NCBI GenBank assembly: GCA_013696915.1
Contig: JACCXR010000103.1
Coordinates: forward strand, 1 to 8,391
DNA length: 8,391 nucleotides
Direction: 5' to 3'
From: Euzebyaceae bacterium
Lineage (GTDB): Bacteria > Actinomycetota > Nitriliruptoria > Euzebyales > Egibacteraceae
Shown: positions 4,174-8,391 of the stretch, one piece after another
Layout of the letters: each line of letters begins with the position of its first letter
How positions within the stretch are numbered: the stretch's first letter is position 1
Made by a program: the position numbers and the translations under genes
The notes under the pieces: generated by a model
What the model was told of the DNA's origin: nothing
Seen by the model: only the letters and a program-made list of their open reading frames with translations
Database searches by the model: none

Positions 4174-5435
4174 CCCAGCCGGATGATGCGGTCGTCGCCC
4201 TCGGCGGGCTGGCCGCGGCCGTCGCGGTTGTTCGTGAGCACCCAGACCGAGCCGTCCGGGGCGCTGACCGCCGCGCGCAGGCGCCCGTAGGCGTCGACGA
4301 GGACGTCGTCCGGCTCGCCGGCGGCGCCGTCGGGCGTCAGCGGCACCTGCCACAGCCGCGCCCCCCGCAGCGATGCGACCACGAGGCCGCCGTCCCACTG
4401 GGGGATGGCCGAGTCGAGCGGGACGGTCGCGCCGCTCCAGGCGGCCTCCGGCGGCTGCCGCACCAGGATCGGGTCGACGAACCCCGCCCGCCCGGCGGCG
4501 CCGGTCACCTCCGGCCAGCCGTAGTTCGACCCAGGCTCGATGCGGTTGATCTCGTCGTCGCGGTCGGGGCCGAACTCCGTCGCGTAGAGCCGGCCCTCGG
4601 CGTCCCACGCCAGCCCCTGGACGTTGCGGTGGCCGAGGGAGTACACCGGCGATCCGGGGAGGGGGTTGTCGCCGGGCACGCCGCCGTCCGGTGAGACGCG
4701 GAGGATCTTGCCGGCGAGCGACCCGGGATCCTGCGCGTTGGACTCCTGCCCGGCGTCGCCGGTGCCGGCGTAGAGCAGGCCGTCGGGGCCGAAGGCGATG
4801 CGGCCGCCGTTGTGGATCGCCGACCTGGGGATGCCCGTCAGGATCGCCTCCGGGTCCTCGCCGGGGCGGAACCGGACGATGCGGTTGTCTTCCTGTCCCG
4901 TCAGGTAGGCGTAGAGCAGCCCGTCGTCGGCGTAGTCGGGGGAGACGGCGAGCCCGAGCAGGCCGCCCTCGCCGGCGGGCTCGACGTCGAGCCGCTGCAC
5001 CTCGGTCACCGCGCCGTCCGGGCCGAGCTCGAGCAGCCGCCCGCTGTCGCGCTCGGTGACGAACACGCGGTCGTCGGGGGTGAACGCGACGTCCCACGGC
5101 GCCTCGAGGCCGGTGGCGATGTCGGTGGCGACGATCTCGACGGGCCCCGGGGCGGCCGGCGCCGGGGTCGCCGGTGTGGTGGCGCTCTGGGTCCCGTCCG
5201 CCGGAGCCGCCGGCGACTCCGGAGGCTCCGGTGACTCGGGAGGCTCCGGGGAGCCCGGTAAGGCCGAGTCCTCGGGGGCTGCCGTCCCGGTGGGCGTCGG
5301 CGCCGGAGCCGCCGTCGGCCCCGGGGTCGCGGCCCCGCCGAGCTCCGGCGTGGTCGCGCCCGACGGCCCCCCGGCCCCGTCGGAGCACGCGGCCAGCAGG
5401 AGGGCCACCGACAGCAGCGCGAGCAGGCGTCTCAT
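4161..5435 (-). CDS. Lipoprotein with a PQQ/aldose sugar dehydrogenase-type six-bladed beta-propeller
   Basis: The product has 424 residues. Residues 1-17 form a lipoprotein signal peptide (MRRLLALLSVALLLAAC) with lipobox LAAC and Cys17 as the lipidated residue, so the protein is exported and membrane-tethered. Residues 18-98 are a Pro/Thr/Ala/Glu-rich linker containing two PEPPES units. From about 99 it matches the soluble aldose sugar dehydrogenase / PQQ glucose dehydrogenase family: GLEAPWDVAFTPD (109-121), GEGGLLGLAVSPDY (155-168), HNGGRIAFGPDG (208-219; His208 aligns with the catalytic base), LAGKILRV, SLGHRN (266-271; the Arg/Asn that contact PQQ), TEFGPDRDDEINRIEPGSNYGWPE. Substrate and real PQQ use are not proven. 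An in-frame GTG at 5444 (adds three residues) lies 4 nt after GAGAGG; I chose the ATG because it gives a standard signal peptide. It is divergent from the aminotransferase. Confidence 0.88.
   Translation of the reverse strand: MRRLLALLSVALLLAACSDGAGGPSGATTPELGGAATPGPTAAPAPTPTGTAAPEDSALPGSPEPPESPEPPESPAAPADGTQSATTPATPAPAAPGPVEIVATDIATGLEAPWDVAFTPDDRVFVTERDSGRLLELGPDGAVTEVQRLDVEPAGEGGLLGLAVSPDYADDGLLYAYLTGQEDNRIVRFRPGEDPEAILTGIPRSAIHNGGRIAFGPDGLLYAGTGDAGQESNAQDPGSLAGKILRVSPDGGVPGDNPLPGSPVYSLGHRNVQGLAWDAEGRLYATEFGPDRDDEINRIEPGSNYGWPEVTGAAGRAGFVDPILVRQPPEAAWSGATVPLDSAIPQWDGGLVVASLRGARLWQVPLTPDGAAGEPDDVLVDAYGRLRAAVSAPDGSVWVLTNNRDGRGQPAEGDDRIIRLGPPA
5212..5247 (-). repeat. 18-bp tandem repeat encoding the Pro/Glu/Ser linker of the lipoprotein
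   Basis: Two adjacent 18-bp units (5212-5229 and 5230-5247) differ at 2 positions and encode a repeated six-residue Pro-Glu-Ser unit in the lipoprotein linker. Such in-frame repeats can vary in number between strains without breaking the protein. Confidence 0.7.
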
Positions 5436-5505
5436 GGCACCCACTGTGCCTCTCGGGTCCGGCGCCGGAGCGCCGCCGTCCCCCGCCCCTCCGGGCGGGC
5501 GCGCC

Positions 5506-5517
5506 TATGCTGCTGCA
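5506..5517 (+). promoter_or_regulatory. Candidate leaderless promoter (-10 TATGCT) for the aminotransferase-amidase operon
   Basis: TATGCT at 5506-5511 matches TANNNT and ends exactly 6 nt before the aminotransferase ATG at 5518. There is no Shine-Dalgarno in the 15 nt before this ATG, which fits a leaderless transcript starting at the A. No clear -35 is visible. Confidence 0.55.
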
Positions 5518-6708
5518 ATGTCTCCGACCTCCACGCCGACGCCGACCGGGCGGCTGCCGCACCTGACGTCCCGGCTGCAGGGCTTCGGCACGACCATCTT
5601 CGCCGAGATGACCGCCCTCGCGGTCCGCCACGACGCCGTGAACCTCGGACAGGGGTTCCCCGACTTCGACCCGCCCGACGCCGTCCGCGAGGCGGCGATC
5701 CGCGCGATCCGCGACGGGCACAACCAGTACGCGCCGGGCAGCGGCGTGCCCGCCCTCCGCGAGGCGGTCGCCGAGCACCAGCGGCGCTTCTGGGACCTCG
5801 ACTTCGACCCCGACGCCGAGGTGACGGTCACGGCCGGCGCCACCGAGGCGATCTGCGCGACGCTGCAGGCGCTGTGCGAGGTCGGGGACGAGGTCGTCCT
5901 CTTCGAGCCGTACTACGACTCCTACCGTGCGAGCGTCGCCATGGCCGGCGCGGTGGAGCGCGTCGTCACGCTGCGCCCGCCGGATTTCGCCTACGACCCC
6001 GCGGACCTCGAGGCGGCGATCACGCCGAAGACCCGGGCGGTCGTGCTCAACAGCCCGCACAACCCGACGGGCAAGGTGTTCTCGCGCGCCGAGCTCGAGC
6101 ACATCGCGGGACTCTGCGTCGCGCACGACGTCCTCGCCGTCACCGACGAGGTCTACGAGCACCTGGTTTACGACGGCGCCCACGTGCCGCTGGCCTCGCT
6201 GCCGGGGATGCGCGAGCGCACGGTCACGATCTCCTCCGCCGGCAAGACGTTCTCGGTCACCGGGTGGAAGGTCGGCTGGGTCTGCGCCGCGCCCGCGCTC
6301 ACGGCGGCGGTCCGGACGGCGAAGCAGTTCATGACGTTCACGAACGGCACGCCGTTCCAGCACGCGGTCGCGGTGGCGCTGCGCTCCGACGACGGCTACT
6401 TCAGCGGCCTCGCCGCCGACTACGCCCGCCGGCGCGACCGGCTGACCGCCGGCCTGCGCGCGGTCGGCTTCGAGGTCTTCCCGGCCGGCGGGTCGTACTT
6501 CGTGTGCGCCGACGTGCGTCCGCTGGGCTTCGGCGACGGCGTGGAGTTCTGCCGCGCGCTGCCGAAGGACGTCGGTGTGGCGGCCGTGCCGACCTCGGTG
6601 TTCCACGTCGACCCGCGCCGTGGGCGGTCGGTCGTGCGCTTCGCGTTCTGCAAGACCGACGCCGTCCTCGACGAGGGCATCCGCCGGCTGGGCGGGCTGT
6701 CGGCGTGA
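5518..6708 (+). CDS. PLP-dependent class I/II aminotransferase (glutamine/kynurenine/methionine aminotransferase-like)
   Basis: This 396-residue fold-type I transaminase shows NLGQGFPDFDPP (42-53), QYAPGSGVPALREAV (70-84), AGATEAI (106-112), SPHNPTGKVFSR (179-190; Asn182), TDEVYEHLVYDG (209-220; Asp210 contacts the pyridine nitrogen), SSAGKTFSVTGWKVGW (239-254; Lys243 forms the PLP Schiff base) and VVRFAFCK (372-379; Arg374 binds the substrate carboxylate). The GQGFPDF motif is typical of the glutamine transaminase K / kynurenine aminotransferase / bacterial methionine aminotransferase group, which can use glutamine as amino donor. Its stop overlaps the amidase start (GTGA). That pairing supports glutamine-linked transamination, possibly in methionine salvage. 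The frame is open upstream, but family similarity, the -10 geometry and codon pattern favour ATG 5518. Substrate range is inferred. Confidence 0.92.
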   Translation: MSPTSTPTPTGRLPHLTSRLQGFGTTIFAEMTALAVRHDAVNLGQGFPDFDPPDAVREAAIRAIRDGHNQYAPGSGVPALREAVAEHQRRFWDLDFDPDAEVTVTAGATEAICATLQALCEVGDEVVLFEPYYDSYRASVAMAGAVERVVTLRPPDFAYDPADLEAAITPKTRAVVLNSPHNPTGKVFSRAELEHIAGLCVAHDVLAVTDEVYEHLVYDGAHVPLASLPGMRERTVTISSAGKTFSVTGWKVGWVCAAPALTAAVRTAKQFMTFTNGTPFQHAVAVALRSDDGYFSGLAADYARRRDRLTAGLRAVGFEVFPAGGSYFVCADVRPLGFGDGVEFCRALPKDVGVAAVPTSVFHVDPRRGRSVVRFAFCKTDAVLDEGIRRLGGLSA

Positions 6709-7565
6709 GGGTCGCGGCCGTCCAGCACGACATCGTCTGGGAGAACCCGGACGCGAACTTCGAACGGCTCGCGCCGTGGGTCGCGGCGGCGGCGGCGGCG
6801 GGCGCGCGCCTGGTCGTGCTCACCGAGATGTACTCGACCGGGTTCTCGATGCGCACCGAGCGGACCGCCGAGCCCGCCGGCGGCCCGAGCACCGCGTTCC
6901 TCGCCGACGAGGCGAAGCGCCACGGGCTGTGGGTGTGCGGGTCGCTGCCCGAGCGCGCCGACGGCGCCGACCGCCCCGCAAACGCGCTGGTCCTCGCCGG
7001 CCCGGACGGCCAGCTGCACCGCTACCGCAAGCTCCACCCGTTCACCTACTCGGGGGAGCACGACCACTTCGAGGCCGGCGCCGACTTCGTCACCGTGGAC
7101 GTCGAGGGCGTCCGCACGACCCTGTTCGTGTGCTACGACCTCCGCTTCGCCGACGAGTTCTGGGCCACGGCGCCGGCGACCGACCTCTACGTCGTTCCGG
7201 CGAACTGGCCGGACACCCGCCGGCTCCACTGGACGACCCTGCTGCGCGCCCGCGCGATCGAGAACCAGGCCTACGTCGTCGGCTGCAACCGGGTCGGCGC
7301 CGGCGGCAGGCTGGCCTACACCGGCGACAGCCGGATCATCGACCCGATGGGCGAGGAGCTCGCCGCCGGCGCGGGCGGCGAGACGATGCTGCTCGCCGAC
7401 GTCGACCCGGCCGAGGTCGCCGCCACCCGCGAGCGGTTCCCGTTCATGCGCGACCGGCGAGCGGGGGTGCCTCGTCCCGGCAGCGCGGCACGTGAAGAAA
7501 GGCGATCCGTTCCTTGCGCTCCCGTGAACTTTCTGCACCCGCGGGAAGGCCCGCCCCCCCGGTAG
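6705..7565 (+). CDS. Carbon-nitrogen hydrolase, omega-amidase-like (nitrilase superfamily)
   Basis: The product has 286 residues. The catalytic triad is visible: Glu41 (VVLTEMYSTGFSM), Lys109 (YRKLHPFTYSGEHDHF) and Cys143 (TLFVCYDLRFADEFW). ANWPDTRRLHWTTLLRARA (166-184), followed by IENQAYVVGCNRVG (185-198), matches the omega-amidase branch (Nit2 / YafV / MtnU-like), which converts 2-oxoglutaramate to 2-oxoglutarate and ammonia in the cytoplasm. GTG 6705 overlaps the aminotransferase TGA as GTGA, so the two are translationally coupled. The family fold normally ends near FPFMRDRR (245-252). The last ~34 codons (253-286) have a different codon pattern: 12 of the 33 codons 254-286 end in A or T, against very few in the body. 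They probably represent a read-through or relaxed tail. The stop TAG (7563-7565) lies inside the msrA promoter. Confidence 0.9.
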   Translation: MRVAAVQHDIVWENPDANFERLAPWVAAAAAAGARLVVLTEMYSTGFSMRTERTAEPAGGPSTAFLADEAKRHGLWVCGSLPERADGADRPANALVLAGPDGQLHRYRKLHPFTYSGEHDHFEAGADFVTVDVEGVRTTLFVCYDLRFADEFWATAPATDLYVVPANWPDTRRLHWTTLLRARAIENQAYVVGCNRVGAGGRLAYTGDSRIIDPMGEELAAGAGGETMLLADVDPAEVAATRERFPFMRDRRAGVPRPGSAAREERRSVPCAPVNFLHPREGPPPR

Positions 7566-7570
7566 CGTTG
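7543..7570 (+). promoter_or_regulatory. Candidate SigR/SigH-type oxidative-stress promoter of msrA
   Basis: GGGAAG (7543-7548), 18 nt, then GTTG (7567-7570). The actinobacterial thiol-oxidative-stress sigma factor SigR/SigH recognises GGGAAT-N18-GTT. Only the last -35 base differs and the spacing is exact. Transcription would begin around 7576, giving about 30 nt of leader before the ATG at 7606. A TAGCGT hexamer (7563-7568) overlaps and could act as a housekeeping -10, but no -35 lies 17-18 nt upstream of it. Confidence 0.55.
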
Positions 7571-7605
7571 TGCCCGGACCAAGACCCGTCGACCTCGGAG
7601 CGAAC

Positions 7606-8265
7606 ATGCTGTTCTCGCGGACCAAGACCAAGACCACGATCCCGAGCCCCGACGCGGCCCTGCCCGGCCGCGCGCAGGCCGTGCCGGTGCCGGACCGCCA
7701 TCACGTCAACGGGCGCCCGCTGACCCCGCCGTTCCCGGAAGGGCTGCGGCAGGCGGTCTTCGCGCTCGGCTGCTTCTGGGGCGCGGAGCGCGTCTTCTGG
7801 CAGACCGAGGGGGTCTGGACGACCGCCGTCGGCTACACCGCGGGCAGCACCCCCAACGCGACGTACGAGGAGGTCTGCAGCGGAAGGACCGGGCACACCG
7901 AGGCCGTCCTGGTCGTCTACGACCCCGACGTCGTGCCCTACGACGAGCTGCTGCGCGTCTTCTGGGAGGCCCACAACCCGACGCAGGGGATGCGGCAGGG
8001 CAACGACGTCGGCACGCAGTACCGGTCGGGCATCTACGTCTTCGACGACGCCCAGCGGCAGGCCGCGGAGGCCTCAAGCGAGCGGTACTCCGAGGTCCTC
8101 AAGGCCGCCGGGCACGACGACATCACCACCGAGATCGTCGACGCGCCGGCCTTCTACTACGCCGAGGACTACCACCAGCAGTACCTGTCGAAGAACCCGT
8201 CCGGGTACTGCGGGCTCGGGGGCACCGGCGTGTCGTGTCCCGTGGGGCTGACCGCCGCCGAGTGA
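7606..8265 (+). CDS. msrA: Peptide-methionine (S)-S-oxide reductase MsrA
   Basis: This 219-residue enzyme repairs S-epimer methionine sulfoxide in proteins and free methionine. FALGCFWGAERVFW (52-65) holds catalytic Cys56; TAVGYTAGSTPNATYEEVCSGRTGHTEAV (73-101) and GNDVGTQYRSGIY (132-144) form the substrate pocket, with Glu99 in GHTEAV. YYAEDYHQQYL (184-194) precedes YCGLGGTGVSCPVGL (201-215), which carries resolving Cys202 and Cys211, so it uses thioredoxin-type recycling. The N-terminal MLFSRTKTKT with the DRHHV...PPFPEGL lead is typical of actinobacterial MsrA. I chose ATG 7606 because GGAG lies 5 nt upstream and similarity begins at MLF. An in-frame GTG at 7570 adds 12 residues, but it falls within the promoter -10. 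It is 40 bp after the amidase stop. Confidence 0.95.
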   Translation: MLFSRTKTKTTIPSPDAALPGRAQAVPVPDRHHVNGRPLTPPFPEGLRQAVFALGCFWGAERVFWQTEGVWTTAVGYTAGSTPNATYEEVCSGRTGHTEAVLVVYDPDVVPYDELLRVFWEAHNPTQGMRQGNDVGTQYRSGIYVFDDAQRQAAEASSERYSEVLKAAGHDDITTEIVDAPAFYYAEDYHQQYLSKNPSGYCGLGGTGVSCPVGLTAAE

Positions 8266-8299
8266 GCCGCGCGGCGGCGCGCGACCGGGCACCGGCGGC

Positions 8300-8391
8300 A
8301 TGGCGCACCGGGTGGAGGCGGCGGGCGAGCGGATCGTGGCGGTCGACGGGCGTGACGTCGCGGTCTGGCTGGGGCTGCCGCCGGCCGTGGA
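8300..8391 (+). CDS. Possible start of an unidentified protein, truncated at the right edge
   Basis: From ATG 8300 an open frame of 30 complete codons reaches the window end, starting MAHRVEAAGERIVAVDGRDVAV, then WLGLPPAV. Nearly every codon ends in G or C, as in the surrounding genes, and the frame looks protein-like. It lies 34 bp after msrA on the same strand. No good Shine-Dalgarno precedes it. A GTG overlapping the msrA stop (8262) opens a different frame with an arginine/tryptophan-rich product that looks less natural. The family cannot be recognised from 30 residues, and a minus-strand gene ending here is not excluded. Confidence 0.4.
   Translation, partial: MAHRVEAAGERIVAVDGRDVAVWLGLPPAV

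Noticed and set aside
4093..6606. An 837-codon minus-strand open frame
   Set aside because: It crosses the lipoprotein, the divergent spacer and most of the aminotransferase on the wrong strand or frame. Its product is Arg/Gly/Pro-rich with no domain, so it is a shadow of the real genes.
7487..7540. Possible terminator or inverted repeat between the amidase and msrA (GAAAG...CTTTC)
   Set aside because: The arms are only 5 bp and about 30 nt apart with no U-tract, which is consistent with chance.
7570..7605. GTG 7570 as the msrA start
   Set aside because: It overlaps the candidate -10 element and would be upstream of the predicted transcript start. ATG 7606 has GGAG 5 nt upstream and matches the family N-terminus.
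1..8391. Mobile element, CRISPR, tRNA/rRNA, riboswitch or defence system
   Set aside because: I saw no transposase, integrase, terminal repeats, regularly spaced repeats, RNA gene or riboswitch-like leader. Composition is uniform apart from the amidase tail region.

Overview
The window is very GC-rich (roughly three quarters G+C, with nearly all third codon positions G or C). It encodes families typical of Actinomycetota: a mycothiol-dependent maleylpyruvate isomerase-like protein, an ECF42-type sigma factor and an actinobacterial-style MsrA. Promoters are TANNNT-like and several look leaderless. I cannot name a genus. Almost all of it is ordinary, tightly packed chromosome. I see no mobile element, tRNA, rRNA, CRISPR array, phage gene or defence system.

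Layout. (1) At the left edge is the start of a short-chain dehydrogenase on the minus strand. A 209-bp divergent region separates it from a plus-strand protein made of two tandem dimeric alpha/beta-barrel (ABM-like) domains (335-943). (2) A minus-strand MDMPI/DinB-like protein (947-1510) converges on that gene with only 3 bp between the stop codons. (3) A 235-bp gap with a 25-bp tandem repeat and a promoter precedes a plus-strand cluster: a DUF456 membrane protein (1746-2228), an ECF42 sigma factor with a C-terminal TPR-like domain (2256-3602) and YqgE/AlgH (3599-4141, overlapping by ATGA). (4) A minus-strand lipoprotein with a PQQ/aldose sugar dehydrogenase-type beta-propeller (4161-5435) converges on yqgE. 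(5) A plus-strand run follows: a class I/II aminotransferase (5518-6708), an omega-amidase-like nitrilase (6705-7565, GTGA overlap) and msrA (7606-8265). The first codons of a possible further gene reach the right edge.

How the genes work together. The aminotransferase and amidase form the glutamine transaminase / omega-amidase pair: glutamine-dependent transamination of a keto acid (for example the methionine keto acid) yields 2-oxoglutaramate, which the amidase hydrolyses. MsrA just downstream repairs methionine sulfoxide, so the run may have a methionine salvage-and-repair theme. msrA has its own candidate promoter, GGGAAG-N18-GTTG, which resembles the thiol-oxidative-stress sigma factor SigR/SigH consensus. 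This promoter lies inside a weakly coding tail of the amidase reading frame. The ECF42 sigma factor has no DGPF/YCII partner gene in this window; instead it sits between a DUF456 membrane protein and YqgE.

The points most worth a second look are the SigR-like msrA promoter, the amidase read-through tail, the leaderless mini-ORF coupled to the DUF456 gene, the unusual ECF42 context, and the internally duplicated ABM protein with a TGTCGA motif upstream.
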